A stretch of DNA of 56,925 bases from positions 1 to 56,925 of the forward strand of contig JAFEFQ010000235.1 in the NCBI GenBank assembly GCA_018240505.1. Direction: 5' to 3'. Numbering within the stretch: position 1 is the first letter of the stretch; every line of letters begins with the position of its first letter. The DNA comes from Pseudomonadota bacterium. GTDB lineage: Bacteria > Pseudomonadota > Gammaproteobacteria > Xanthomonadales > Rhodanobacteraceae. Positions 34,908 through 47,951 of the stretch are shown piece by piece. The notes under the pieces are model-generated. The model searched no databases and had not been told where the DNA came from. It saw only the letters and a list, made by a program, of their open reading frames with translations. The position numbers and the translations under genes are program-made.

Positions 34908-35028
34908 CCCCTCTCCCAGCGGGAGAGGGGTTGGGGTGAGGGAAAGGCAATGCAGAATGGTGCGGCATTTTTCATTGGAGGGCTCTTCCCTCATCCGCCT
35001 TCGGCACCTTCTCCCGGCGGGAGAAGGG
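34908..35028. repeat. Pair of inverted REP-like repeats
   Basis: Two copies of a hairpin-forming repeat in opposite orientation. Copy one (34908-34942) reads CCCCTCTCCC-AGC-GGGAGAGGGG followed by TTGGGGTGAGGG. Copy two (34988-35028) is CCCTCATCCG, then CTTCTCCC-GGC-GGGAGAAG. Such repeats are common between genes in Proteobacteria. Copy two covers the last codons of xdhB. Confidence 0.85.
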
Positions 35029-37326
35029 AATCAAGAGCACGCAATACGGACTCCGGCGTCGCCGGCGCGGCCAGGTCGGGAATCGCATCCGCTGCACCGC
35101 ACGCGGCGACCGCGTCGCGGATCGCGTGCAGGGTCGAGATCGCGAGCATCAGCGGCGGCTCGCCGACGGCCTTGGAACGATGGATCGTGTCCTCGGGGTT
35201 CGGCGCCTGCTCGAGGATGCGCACGTCGGCGTGCACGGGCCAGTCGCGCACCGACGGAATCTTGTACGTGGACGGCGCATGCGTCTTCAGTTCGCCCTTC
35301 GCGTTCCACCACAGCTCCTCGTTGGTCAGCCAGCCGACGCCTTGCAGGAAACCGCCTTCGATCTGGCCACGGTCGATCGCGGGATTCAGCGACAGGCCGA
35401 CGTCATGCAGGATGTCCACGCGCGTCAGCTGCGCCTCGCCGGTCAGCGTATCGACCGCGACCTCGGACACGGCGACGCCGTAGGCGAAATAGAAGAACGG
35501 CCGGCCGTTGAGGCGGCTGCGGTCCCAGTGGATCTTCGGCGTCGCGTAGAAGCCCGTCGCCGACAGCGGGACGCGCGCCTGATACGCCGACTGCACGAGT
35601 TGCGCGAACGTCATCCGTTCGCCACCGATCTGCACATGGCCGTCGGCGAAGCGCACCTGCTCCGGCTCGGCGCCATGCGTTTTGCACGCGTGTTCGACCA
35701 GGCGCGCGCGCAAGGTCGCGCACGCGGCCTGCGCGGCCTTGCCGTTGAGATCGGCGCCGCTCGATGCCGCGGTCGCCGAGGTGTTCGGCACCTTGCTCGT
35801 GTCCGTCGCCGAGGTGCGCACGGCCGTCAGCGGCAGGCCGAATTCGTGCGCGACGACTTGCGCGACCTTGGTGTACAGGCCCTGCCCCATCTCGGTGCCG
35901 CCGTGATTGAGCAGCACGCTGCCGTCGGTGTAGATGTGCACGAGCGCGCCGGCCTGGTTGAACACGGTCGCGTTGAACGAGATGCCGAACTTGACCGGCG
36001 TGAACGCGAGGCCGCGCTTGACGGTCGCGTTCGCCGCGTTCCACTGCGCGATCTCGGCGCGACGCTCGCGGTAGCGGCTGGTCTTTTCCAGATCGTCGGT
36101 GATGCGCTCGAGGATGTTGTCCTCGACATATTGTCCGTACGGCGTCACATCGCGCGGCGACGCGCCGTAGTAGTTGCGCCGGCGCACATCGACCGCGTCC
36201 ATATTCAATGTGCGCGCGATATCGTCGATCGCCTGCTCGATCGCGAGCATGCCCTGCGGCCCGCCGAAACCGCGGAACGCGGTGTTCGACACCGTGTGCG
36301 TCTTGCAGCGGTGCGAGAGGATCTCGATGTTCTCGAGGTAGTACGCGTTGTCGACATGGCAGATCGCGCGGTCGTTGACCGGCCCGGACAGGTCGGCCGA
36401 ATAACCGCAGTTCGAGGCGAGCATGACCGCGAGCGCGGTGATGCGGCCCGTGGCGTCGAAGCCCACGTCGTAGTCGGCGATGAAGCCGTGGCGCTTGCCA
36501 GTGATCAGCATGTCGGCGTCGCGTTCGAGGCGCAGCTTGACCGGCCGCTGCGTCTTGCGCGCGAGCACACAGGCAGCCGCGGCGATCAGCGCCGGTTGCG
36601 ACTCCTTGCCGCCGAAGCCGCCGCCCATGCGCCGGCATTGCACGACGACCGCGTGCGCGGGCAACGCCAGCGCATGCGCGATCACGTTCTGCACTTCGGT
36701 CGGGTGCTGGGTCGAGGAATGCACGTGCAGCGTGCCGTCCTCGCCCGGCAGCGCGACGGCGATCTGGCCTTCGAGATAGAAATGATCCTGGCCGCCGACC
36801 GTCATCGTGCCCTGCAGGCGATGCGGCGCCCTGGCCAACTCTTCGCGCGCGCGGCCACGCGCGAGGATCTGGCTCGGGATGACGTAGCTGCCCGCCGCGA
36901 TCGCGTCGCGGATGGTCAGGATCGCCGGCAATTCCTCGTATTCGACCTTCGCCTTGAGCGCGGCCTTGCGCGCGATCGTCATCGACGTCGCCGCGACCGC
37001 GAACAGCGGCTGGCCGGCGTACTGCACGAGGCCTTCGGCGAAGATCGGATCGTCGTGGACGATGCCGCCGTAGTTGTTTTCGCCGGGGATATCCTGCGCC
37101 GTGGCGACGGCAACGACGCCGGGCGTCGCGAGCACGGCCGACAGGTCCATCGCCTTGATCCGCCCGTGCGCGATGCGGCTGATGCCGAACGCGGCATGCA
37201 GCGTCGACGGCGGCAGATCCATATCGTCGGCGTAGACCGCGCGGCCGGACACGTGCAGGTGCGCGCTTTCGTGGCGCACCGGCTCGCCGATCAGTGCGCC
37301 GACTTCCAGTTTCGTCGAGAGATCGT

Positions 37327-37330
<4 letters not shown>
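34991..37330 (-). CDS. xdhB: Xanthine dehydrogenase, molybdenum-binding subunit
   Basis: A 779-residue molybdopterin subunit that oxidises xanthine (and hypoxanthine) to urate together with the XdhA FeS/FAD subunit. Family blocks visible: HESAHLHVSGRAVYADD near the start, QDHFYLEGQIAVALPGED, VVVQCRRMGGGFGGKE (molybdopterin-binding), AFRGFGGPQGM and the ALVHIYTDGSVLLNHGGTEMGQGLYTK Mo-cofactor segment. The ATG 37330 overlaps the xdhA stop by 4 bp. The last residues (LLPPGEGAEGG) are encoded by a REP-like repeat. Confidence 0.97.
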
Positions 37331-40268
<2,938 letters not shown>

Positions 40269-40294
40269 ACGAAATTTGTCGCACCCGCGCTCGT

Positions 40295-40316
40295 CATTCC
40301 CGCGAAGGCGGGAATG
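40295..40316. repeat. Short dispersed palindrome
   Basis: CATTCCCGCG-AAGG-CGGGAATG, a hairpin that is widespread between genes in many GC-rich Proteobacteria. It follows the deaminase gene and may end its transcript. Confidence 0.7.
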
Positions 40317-40347
40317 AGGAGCAAAAGCGGGTTCGATAGCCGAATCC

Positions 40348-41610
40348 CTACTGGCAGGCCAGGCTGTTGATGGTGCCGAGCCGCGTCCAGTTGCGCGTTC
40401 CGCTCCCTGCCGGCACGCCCTGCGCCGTGCCGGCCGCGCTAGCGAAGTCGAACTTGATGTGCCGGCAATCGCTGAACGACACGTTCATCGTGCCCCAGAC
40501 ATTCGCGTTTACCGCCGGCGACGGCGGCGGCGGCAGCGCGGCAAAGCTGCCGCCGGTCGCGTAGTACACCGGCACGTTCGTCAGCTGTGTGGCGCCGATC
40601 GGGAAACCGCCTGACGGGGTCTGGACCGTGAGCCAGAACGGCAAACCGAGCGGGTCGTAGGTATACCAGGTCGCAAAAAAGGTGCGCGTCGCGCCGTCGC
40701 CGTTGTCGAACACCTGGGTCACGAGGCCTTCGCGGCTGCCCGCGGCGGGATCGTACCAGGCCCCGGTCAGATAGCCGTTGATCGCCATCGGCTTGTACGC
40801 GGCCGGATAGGCCTGCTGGGTCGGAGCATAGTCGGGCACGCTGATCGTCACGCGGCCGCCCTGATAGCCGTTGTCGAAGCGGATCGTGAAGGCGTGATTG
40901 AAATAGAAGAAGCCGAGGCCGGGGCTCGCGTAGTTCTCGAGCACGTAGGTCGTGCTGTTGATGACCGGCGCGCCGACCGTCGTGTCGGCGAGCACGGTGT
41001 TCGGCTCGGTCGCCACGCGCACGTAGTCGGTGAAGTTCGCATTGTCGAAAGCGATGCTGCCCTGGGCGACGCGGATGTCCGGGAACTGCGGATACAGCTT
41101 GCTGTCGCCCTCGTACTGCGCCTGGCGCTGGATGCGCATCAGCGTCGCGCCGACATAGCCGCCGTCCGGGTTGTAGCTGAGCGTGTCGCCGCTGCTGCTG
41201 CAGGCGACGCGGAAGATCGTGATCGTCACGTCTTCCGCGCTGTCCTGGGTCCCGTTCTTTTCATACAAGGTCACGGTACGGCTGTACAGCACGCCGCTCG
41301 GCGCCACCGGCAGCGGCTGGATCGTGTTCGCGGGATTGGGCAAGGTGTCGGAAAAACAGCTTGCCGGATAGGCGCGATAGCCGCTCGCCGCCAGTTCGCT
41401 CGGCGTCACCGCCGCCTTCGAAACCGTGGCCGACGTCGCCGTCGCGCGCGCTGCGGCGACGACCCCGGCGCGCTGCGCCCGCACCGCACCGAGATCGGCA
41501 TGCGGCGTGCCCACGGCAATCGCACCGCGGTCGGCGGCGAAGGCGGGCGACGCGAGTGCACTGGCAAGCAATACAGCGCCGGCAAGGACGCTATTCGATG
41601 GGACCGGCAT
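40348..41610 (-). CDS. Secreted protein with GAWYDP-type C-terminal domain
   Basis: A 420-residue protein with a signal peptide (LLASALASPAFAADR). The middle (about 90-270) is beta-rich with RTVTLYEKNGTQDSAED and no known motif. The last ~160 residues contain GAWYDPAAGSREGLVTQVF and WYTYDPLGLPFWLTVQ, a short secreted repeat module frequent in Xanthomonadales extracellular proteins. It has Cys pairs near the end. Start 41610 (MPVPSNS) has the GGAG ribosome site; the longer frame upstream was rejected. The function is unknown; it is likely periplasmic or secreted. Confidence 0.78.
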   Translation of the reverse strand: MPVPSNSVLAGAVLLASALASPAFAADRGAIAVGTPHADLGAVRAQRAGVVAAARATATSATVSKAAVTPSELAASGYRAYPASCFSDTLPNPANTIQPLPVAPSGVLYSRTVTLYEKNGTQDSAEDVTITIFRVACSSSGDTLSYNPDGGYVGATLMRIQRQAQYEGDSKLYPQFPDIRVAQGSIAFDNANFTDYVRVATEPNTVLADTTVGAPVINSTTYVLENYASPGLGFFYFNHAFTIRFDNGYQGGRVTISVPDYAPTQQAYPAAYKPMAINGYLTGAWYDPAAGSREGLVTQVFDNGDGATRTFFATWYTYDPLGLPFWLTVQTPSGGFPIGATQLTNVPVYYATGGSFAALPPPPSPAVNANVWGTMNVSFSDCRHIKFDFASAAGTAQGVPAGSGTRNWTRLGTINSLACQ

Positions 41611-41701
41611 GACGCTCTCCTGCAGGATGCGAGTGGTCGGGATTGTAGGCACAACTTCGCTGCGCGGCGGTTAACGCCTCGTGAATACCTTCGCCGCTTG
41701 C

Positions 41702-41858
41702 GGGAACCTCAAAAAACCTGCTGCGCTCGACAATTCGCGCGCCGGCGGTGCCCGGAATCCTCACATACTCGTTTGCATGCTCCGGTTCCTGCGTTCCGGC
41801 GACGCGCCCGATTCTAGATAAGATCGGCTCTTCGCCCGCTACGGTTTTAGAGGCTCCC
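41702..41858. repeat. MITE-like repeat, copy 1 (157 bp)
   Basis: An element with terminal inverted repeats GGGAACCTCAAAAAACC and GGTTTTAGAGGCTCCC (a few mismatches). Its inside shares long stretches with the copy at 51090-51314, for example CTCCGGTTCCTGCG and CCGGCGACGCGCCCGAT. It lies in the region between the divergent secreted-protein gene and tatD. No transposase reading frame is present. Confidence 0.8.
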
Positions 41859-41866
41859 TTGCGATA

Positions 41867-42697
41867 ATGGCCGACGAATCCGCACGTTCCGCACAACGCA
41901 TCCCCATGCAGCTAGTTGACATCGGCGCCAACCTCACCCACCAATCCTTTCGCCACGATTTCGACGCCGTGCTCGAACGCGCACGCACGCATGGCGTCGA
42001 GCAACTCGTCGTCACGGGCGCGAGCGCGCAGGGCACGCGCGATGCGCTCGCGCTCGCGCTGGCGCATCCGCGTCTGCTCTACGCGACCGCCGGCGTGCAT
42101 CCGCACCACGCCAGCGACTTCGATGCGGAAACCGAGTCGTTGCTGCGCGGACATCACGCCAGACCCGAAGTCGTCGCGGTCGGCGAAACCGGTCTCGACT
42201 ACCACCGCAACTTCTCGCCGCGCGAGGCGCAACTGTTCGCGTTCGAGCGGCAACTACAGCTGGCGGTCGAGTGCGGCAAGCCGCTGTTCCTGCACCAGCG
42301 CGACGCGCACATGGATTTGCTCGCCTGCATGGACAACGTGCGCGGCCGCATCGGCGCGGCCGTCGTGCACTGTTTCACCGGCGAGAAGGACGAGCTGTTC
42401 GACTACCTCGACCGCGATTTCCACATCGGCATCACCGGCTGGATCTGCGACGAGCGCCGCGGCGCGCACCTGCGCGAACTGGTGAAGAGCATTCCCGCCG
42501 ACCGCCTCATGCTCGAGACCGACGCGCCGTACCTGCTGCCGCGCACGGTCGAGCCGATGCCCTCGCATCGGCGCAACGAGCCGATGTATCTCGCCCACAT
42601 CTGCGCCGAAGTCGCGCGCGACCGCGGCGAGGATGTGGCCGTCACCGCCGCGAATGCGACGGCGACGGCGCGCAGGTTTTTTGGGCTGACCGACTGA
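41867..42697 (+). CDS. tatD: TatD-family DNase
   Basis: A 276-residue metal-dependent DNase/hydrolase (263 residues from the second methionine at 41906, which aligns better with the E. coli TatD start). It has the metal-binding His set: ANLTHQSF, AGVHPHHASDF, GETGLDYHRNFSP, FLHQRDAH, VVHCFTGEKDE and ETDAPYLLPR. TatD proteins are 3'-5' exonucleases linked with DNA repair. The gene lies alone after a MITE-like repeat. Confidence 0.95.
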   Translation: MADESARSAQRIPMQLVDIGANLTHQSFRHDFDAVLERARTHGVEQLVVTGASAQGTRDALALALAHPRLLYATAGVHPHHASDFDAETESLLRGHHARPEVVAVGETGLDYHRNFSPREAQLFAFERQLQLAVECGKPLFLHQRDAHMDLLACMDNVRGRIGAAVVHCFTGEKDELFDYLDRDFHIGITGWICDERRGAHLRELVKSIPADRLMLETDAPYLLPRTVEPMPSHRRNEPMYLAHICAEVARDRGEDVAVTAANATATARRFFGLTD

Positions 42698-42826
42698 ATC
42701 ACGCCCAGTGCGTGACGCAGCAACTGCGTTGCCGCGGGCGCCTTGGCAATACGTCCTGCACAGGCGACGGCATAACCCGGTTTGCCGCGTTCCTTCCGGT
42801 GGAACGCGGCAAACCCGCGGCTTCTT

Positions 42827-43849
42827 TCAATATGCCGGTGCCCTGCAGCACACGGCGTAGTTCTCCGTATTGCCACTGGTGGTGTAGAGGGAATCGTTGT
42901 ACCAGGTGCAGTAGGAAAAATTATTGACCGTATTGACGCCGCTGGCGACTAGGTGAACGATGAGGTCGGCCGGCGAGCAACTGGCGCCGGTCACCTGATA
43001 TCCGGACGGGCAACTCGAGTAGAACGTGCTGCTCGTGAAAGCGGGAACCGTCGAGACCGTGTTGGCACCCGTGGTGCAGTCCAGGGCCCGGGCCGAACTG
43101 TGCGCCGCCTCGAAATAGCCGAACAGATCGACGATCAGCGCCACGTTGTTGACTATCGCGAACGCCTCGAACGCCTCACCGCCGCCGTTCGCCGGCGCCA
43201 TCTCGATCACGCCGGCGTTCGCCAGCCCCGGCGTGCCTCCCGCCGGCCAGTTGATGAAACTGGTGAGGTCTGGCGATCCCTGCGGTCGCAACGTGACGTA
43301 GCCTGCCGGACCGGCGCCGACCTGTATGGTCACATTGGCCGCAAGCGCCGGCGCGGCGGTGGAGTTCACGGTGCAGCCAATGTCGCCACCGTAAGTCGTT
43401 CCGCCATTGCTCGTATTGAATACGCGCGGCGTCGGCGACAGTGCCGGCCCCGCGTTGCGTGTGTCGATGTAGCGGCACGGCGTCATCGGGGTGAACACGA
43501 GGCTGTCGGAAGCGCTGCCCAAGCTCGCCGGACGCGTCGCGGCGGCGTGCGTTTCCGCGATCAGCCGATGCGCGGCATCGAGCGTGTCCGCCTGCGCGGA
43601 AATCTCGCTCAATCTTGCCGCAGGCAGGTTGTAGAGCTCGCTCAGCAGGTTGATCCGCCAATTCGGCGTTGCGCCCTTGCTTGCCGCGTCCGCGGAGATG
43701 CGATCGACGACGGTCCGGGCCAGCGCAACGCGCGCACGCGCGTCGACAAGCTGCTCGGGACGGAATCGCGGCGCCACATCGCCTCGACGCATTGCGGACG
43801 CCAGTGCGGCCGGGGGGGCCGCAGCCGACGCCTGTAGCGACGGCACCAA
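42827..43849 (-). CDS. Secreted protein with tPCRxxDTR beta domain
   Basis: A 340-residue frame from the TTG at 43849. Domains: a helical N-terminal part (about 20-95), then a beta domain that starts TPMTPCRYIDTRNAGPAL and includes GYVTLRPQG and VDLFGYFEAA, found in secreted proteins of many bacteria. Six Cys near the end suggest disulphides. No signal peptide is seen from the TTG, but 39 bp upstream the same frame reads IKIFVHILTASSILVPSLQASA, a good signal peptide, and its first codon is ATC (43888), behind GGGAG. The true start is therefore uncertain; the gene may use a non-ATG codon or have a mutated start. Confidence 0.75.
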   Translation of the reverse strand: MVPSLQASAAAPPAALASAMRRGDVAPRFRPEQLVDARARVALARTVVDRISADAASKGATPNWRINLLSELYNLPAARLSEISAQADTLDAAHRLIAETHAAATRPASLGSASDSLVFTPMTPCRYIDTRNAGPALSPTPRVFNTSNGGTTYGGDIGCTVNSTAAPALAANVTIQVGAGPAGYVTLRPQGSPDLTSFINWPAGGTPGLANAGVIEMAPANGGGEAFEAFAIVNNVALIVDLFGYFEAAHSSARALDCTTGANTVSTVPAFTSSTFYSSCPSGYQVTGASCSPADLIVHLVASGVNTVNNFSYCTWYNDSLYTTSGNTENYAVCCRAPAY

Positions 43850-43933
43850 GATCGACGATGCCGTTAGGATGTGGACGAAAATCTTGATGATGTCTCCCGG
43901 ATTGAACGGAAGTATGTCTGGCCTCTTGCCATT

Positions 43934-45022
43934 CTACTTCAGCGTGACCTTGAGAATCTGCCCCTGGCCCGGGGCGCAACCGTAGCCGCAGTTGGAGACG
44001 TACAGCGCGCCGTCGGGGCCGGTGATCAGCGCCGTCGGGAAATTGAGCAGGCTCGTGATCAGGGTCGTGCTGCCGTCGCCCTCCACGCGCGCCAGATAGC
44101 CGACGTTGGGGATGAAGAACGGCGGGGCGTTGCCGTTGGTCGACGAGATCGCGTACAGCGCACCGTCCGCGCCGAAGGCGACGCCGAGCACGCTGCTCAG
44201 GCTCGTGTTCACCGGCTCGACGCGCTTGCCGCTCACCGAAACGCGCGCGATGCCGTAGACGAAGCCCGGGATACGCCCCTCGAAGCCGATGTAGAACCAG
44301 CCGTCGTGGTAGGTCAGCGACGCCGGCGTGTGATCGCCGATCATGGTGAACAGGTCGGCGACGAGGCTCACATTGCCCTTGCGGTCGACCGACACGAACT
44401 GGCCATGGTTGGGCTCGGCGGTGTAGAGCTTGCCGCCGCGGAAAACCATGCCGTAGAACGTGCCGTCGGGCTCGTAGTCGGCATCGGTCTTCGGTTTCGG
44501 ATCGGCATGCGTCTGCAGGTAGGCGCTCAGGTCGCCGACCAGATCCCAGCCGCCGCCCGGGAGGATTTCGATGACACCCGACGGATCGCCGTCGACGCCG
44601 TGCGAGCAGCCGCCGCCGGAACTGAGCACATACATGTGGTTGCCGGCGAACGCAATCGCCTGCGGACCGAGTGGGTCGCCGCTGGCGGTGTGCGAGGAAG
44701 GCAGACCCGAAACGAATATGGTGCGGTGGTGCTGCGCATCGATGCGGCTGATGCGGCCGTTGTAGCCGCCCAGGTAGGGTCCGACCGGCGGATGCACCTG
44801 CGTGCACGCGTCCGCCGTGCTGGTCGATTCGCTGCCGTCCCCGCCCTCGGCCACATACAGCGCCCCGTCCGGGCCGAAGGCCATGCCGCGTGGCGCATTG
44901 AGCCCGTCGGCATAAACCTCGACGACGGCACGCACGCCGACCGGCGCGGCCGAAGCGGGATCGGCAGGCAAGGCGCAAAGGCAGACGATACCGACAGACA
45001 GCACAAACAATTTCCTGTTCAT
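43934..45022 (-). CDS. ScyD/ScyE-family secreted beta-propeller protein
   Basis: A 362-residue protein with a signal peptide (VLSVGIVCLCALPADPASAA) and NHL-like strands such as GLNAPRGMAFGPDGALYVAEGGDG and VLGVAFGADGALYAISS, matching the ScyD/ScyE family. Blades repeat the pattern hxhGPDGALYV. Cyanobacterial ScyD/ScyE are part of scytonemin synthesis; distant members have unknown functions, and no scytonemin gene is visible here. Ribosome site GGAGGAA 6 bp before ATG. Confidence 0.85.
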   Translation of the reverse strand: MNRKLFVLSVGIVCLCALPADPASAAPVGVRAVVEVYADGLNAPRGMAFGPDGALYVAEGGDGSESTSTADACTQVHPPVGPYLGGYNGRISRIDAQHHRTIFVSGLPSSHTASGDPLGPQAIAFAGNHMYVLSSGGGCSHGVDGDPSGVIEILPGGGWDLVGDLSAYLQTHADPKPKTDADYEPDGTFYGMVFRGGKLYTAEPNHGQFVSVDRKGNVSLVADLFTMIGDHTPASLTYHDGWFYIGFEGRIPGFVYGIARVSVSGKRVEPVNTSLSSVLGVAFGADGALYAISSTNGNAPPFFIPNVGYLARVEGDGSTTLITSLLNFPTALITGPDGALYVSNCGYGCAPGQGQILKVTLK

Positions 45023-45230
45023 GACAGTTCCTCCGGATGATGGGTGAGCACAACGGCAGTTGCAGCCGCGCGAGCCCGACGAAGCCGGTCGCACGACCGT
45101 GGCCGCGGCCGCACAACGACGCCTTGCGCGAGTCCGCAGTGTTGGTGTATTCGGATTCTGCCGGCGCGGATTACAGCGCGATCGGAAACAGTCGGCGGCA
45201 GGCACCCTGCGCTGCCGCCGTGGCGCAGGT

Positions 45231-45569
45231 TCATGGTCGCGTTCCAGCCAGGGCCAGCGAGGCAGGCGCGGTCGAGCCGTCGCGCACGAAGACCACGTAA
45301 CCGGCGCCGCGCATGCACTCACGATGCGCGTAGTGTTCGACGACTTCGCGGCCGCGTTCGATCGCGCTCGCGTTGTTCGTGTCGAGCACGGCGCCCACGG
45401 CGCTGCGCGCCGGCAGCTTTTCGTAACGGCAGTCGACGACGATCGTCGCGCCGGCACGCACGGCGATGCCGGACAGCGCAGTCTGGTCGGGTTCGGCGCC
45501 CGCGGCGAATGCGGACTGCGCAGCGGCGAGGCTCAGCGCGGCGGCGAGAGTTGTGCGTAGAATGTTCAT
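45231..45569 (-). CDS. Small secreted protein (paralogue A)
   Basis: A 112-residue protein with a signal peptide (MNILRTTLAAALSLAAAQSAFA). The mature part has one Cys (VVDCRYEKLP), a second one in YAHRECMRG, and RGAGYVVFVRDGSTAPASLAL near the end. It resembles the protein at 47952-48263 in length, Cys position and the MRGAGYVxFV segment, so the two are paralogues that flank a regulator gene. Function is unknown; the Cys pair could form a disulphide. Confidence 0.8.
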   Translation of the reverse strand: MNILRTTLAAALSLAAAQSAFAAGAEPDQTALSGIAVRAGATIVVDCRYEKLPARSAVGAVLDTNNASAIERGREVVEHYAHRECMRGAGYVVFVRDGSTAPASLALAGTRP

Positions 45570-45780
45570 GATGTTCTCCGAGAAAATCCGGTGCGGGATG
45601 CGCCGGTTGGAGGCAGCATGGCGAAACACCTCGACGCAAGCTTGAGGGCGCGATTGGGAGATCCTTGAGCGCGGCGCGGGAAAGCTTGGGAATGCTTAGG
45701 GCGCGGCAAGCGCTGTAATAACCGTTTGTTTTTCCATAATTATTCCTCAGCGCCCGCGCGGCGCGGCAAGCAAACCGGCG

Positions 45781-47778
45781 ATGCAGGACGAGACGCGAAT
45801 GGAACGCTGGATCGGATTCGACACGGTCGAGATCGACACGGTCGGGCGCCGGTTGGTCGTGTCCGGCAATGAAGCAAGGCTGGAGCCGAAGGCGTTCGAC
45901 GTGCTGTTGTTGTTCGCGCGCCATCCGGGCCGTGCATTCACGCGCGACGAGATTCTCGACGCAGTCTGGGGACACCGCCACGTCACCCCTGGCGTGCTGA
46001 ACCGCGTCGTCACCCTGCTGCGCCAGGCGCTCGGCGAAAGCGCGGAGCGGGCGCAGTACATCCATACGCTGCACGGCGTCGGCTACCGCTTCGATGCGGA
46101 CGTGCGCGCCACGCCGCGGCAGCGCGCGGACGAACAAGAACTCGGTGCCGAAACCGATCCGCCGCCGGCCGTGGGTGACGGCGAGGTCGACGCGCCTCCG
46201 TCGCCGGTGCGCGGCACGCGGCGGATTTCAGCGCGTCACGTCGCCGCCGTGCTGGCCGCGTCGGTGCTGCTCGCCGGCCTCGCCGCATGGCTTGTGCGCC
46301 GGGGCGCCGAGCCGGCTCCGCCGACCCGCGCCACCACGCCGACGCTGGTCGTGCTGCCGCTGCGCGCGGTCGGCGGCGGCCACGACGAGACCGTGCTGGC
46401 CGACGGTTTGTCCGAAGAACTGACTACCCAGCTCGCGCGCGCCGAAGGTTTGCACGTGATTTCGAGCACCTCGGCGCGGCTGGCGCAGGAACAGCATCTC
46501 GATCCGCAACAGCTTGCCGTTCGCGCCGGCACCACGCATGCGCTCGAAGGCAGCCTGCGCGAAGCGGACGACACGTTGCGCATCGACCTGCGCCTGATCG
46601 AGACGCCGTCGGGCCGCACGCTGTGGGCACAGGGGTACGACCGCAAGCTCGCCGACGTGTTCGCGATCCAGCGCGAGATCGCGCAGGCGGTCAGCGTCGC
46701 GCTCGCGGCGCGTCTGGGCCTGTCCGCGACGCCGCGCGAAGGCAAGATCGACCTGGCGCAGTACCGCGAATACGTGGAACTGCGCACCATGCTGGAATCG
46801 CCCGAAGTGACGCTCAATGCCGCGCTCAACCGGCCGCGCCAGGAAACCGCCCTTGCCCGCCTGCGCGAACTGGTCGCGCGCGCGCCGGACAGACCGATGG
46901 CGATGGCCTATCTCGCGCGCGTGCTCGCCGGATGGCGCGACCTGCGCACCCAGATGCCGTTGCCGGGCGCGATCGAAGAGGCGGAACGCGATGCGGCGCG
47001 CGCGCTCGAGCTCGATCCGGACAATGCCGACGCGCACGCGGCAAGCGGCATCCTCGCGTGCCGGCGCATGGACTGGAACGCCTGCCTTGCCGGATTGAAG
47101 CGGGCCGTCGACCTCGCTCCGGCCGATGTCCGACTACGCAGCGTCTACGCCTACCGGCTCGGCGGCCTCGGCTACCTCGCCGAAGCGCAGCGCGAAGCCG
47201 AAGCCGCCGCGCGTGCCGATCCGCTCTTGCCGCCGACGCAGATGATCCTGGCGCGGCTGGACGATACGCTCGGCCGGCACGACGACGCCCGGCACGTGCT
47301 CGACACGGCGTTCAATCTGGATACGGCGATGCCGCAGATCGGCATCTACGCCGCCTGGTACAACGCGTTCTGGCGCCGCGACTACGCCGCGGCCGAAGCG
47401 ATCGCCGCGAGCATGCCCGCAGAGTATGGCTATCGCGAGTCGTATCTCGCGGCCGCGCGCACGCGCGGCGATCCCGCGCGCTGGTCGGAGGTGCTGCCGC
47501 TCATCGAGGCGTCCGAACGCCAACTCGGCCGCTACAACTTCCTGCGCTGGCAGCAGCCGGGCTTCGATGCAGGTACGGCATTCGCGCGCATCGAAAGCAT
47601 GCTGCGCGAAGGCTATCCCAGCTATTTCCTCTCGCTCTGGCAGCCCGAGTACGCGCATATGCGGCGCATCCCCGAGTTCCAGGATTTCCTGCGCGACTCG
47701 CACATCCTCGACTACTGGCGCGCGCACGGCTTTCCGCCGCAGTGCAAACCAGACGGCAACGGCGCGAAGTGCGATTGA
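45781..47778 (+). CDS. Winged-helix, membrane-anchored TPR regulator
   Basis: A 665-residue protein of CadC-like build. Residues 5-105 form an OmpR/PhoB-type winged helix (GFDTVEIDTVGRRLVV, EPKAFDVLLLFARHPGRAFTRDEIL, YIHTLHGVGYRF). A single membrane helix lies about 157-177 (VAAVLAASVLLAGLAAWLV). A TolB-like module follows (VLADGLSEELTTQLA, GTTHALEGSLREADDTLRID), then TPR-like repeats to the end. The TM means the sensor part faces the periplasm. It probably controls the flanking secreted-protein genes; this is inferred from the layout. Confidence 0.9.
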   Translation: MQDETRMERWIGFDTVEIDTVGRRLVVSGNEARLEPKAFDVLLLFARHPGRAFTRDEILDAVWGHRHVTPGVLNRVVTLLRQALGESAERAQYIHTLHGVGYRFDADVRATPRQRADEQELGAETDPPPAVGDGEVDAPPSPVRGTRRISARHVAAVLAASVLLAGLAAWLVRRGAEPAPPTRATTPTLVVLPLRAVGGGHDETVLADGLSEELTTQLARAEGLHVISSTSARLAQEQHLDPQQLAVRAGTTHALEGSLREADDTLRIDLRLIETPSGRTLWAQGYDRKLADVFAIQREIAQAVSVALAARLGLSATPREGKIDLAQYREYVELRTMLESPEVTLNAALNRPRQETALARLRELVARAPDRPMAMAYLARVLAGWRDLRTQMPLPGAIEEAERDAARALELDPDNADAHAASGILACRRMDWNACLAGLKRAVDLAPADVRLRSVYAYRLGGLGYLAEAQREAEAAARADPLLPPTQMILARLDDTLGRHDDARHVLDTAFNLDTAMPQIGIYAAWYNAFWRRDYAAAEAIAASMPAEYGYRESYLAAARTRGDPARWSEVLPLIEASERQLGRYNFLRWQQPGFDAGTAFARIESMLREGYPSYFLSLWQPEYAHMRRIPEFQDFLRDSHILDYWRAHGFPPQCKPDGNGAKCD

Positions 47779-47951
47779 GTCACTTCGCCTCGGCCGCGGC
47801 GCGGGAGAACCCGTGGCCGAGACATCGCATCATCGTTGTGTCGGAAACACCGGCTGATCCGGCGACGGAGCCGATGCCACGCCGATGGCCGAACGGGATT
47901 GAAGCTGGAGTTCGCACGGCGGCTTCTCCCCGGGCGCACACGGTGTGCCGG

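Noticed and set aside
43934..45022. Scytonemin biosynthesis as the role of the ScyD/ScyE-like gene
   Set aside because: No other scytonemin gene is present; the family is broad and this member is a general secreted propeller.
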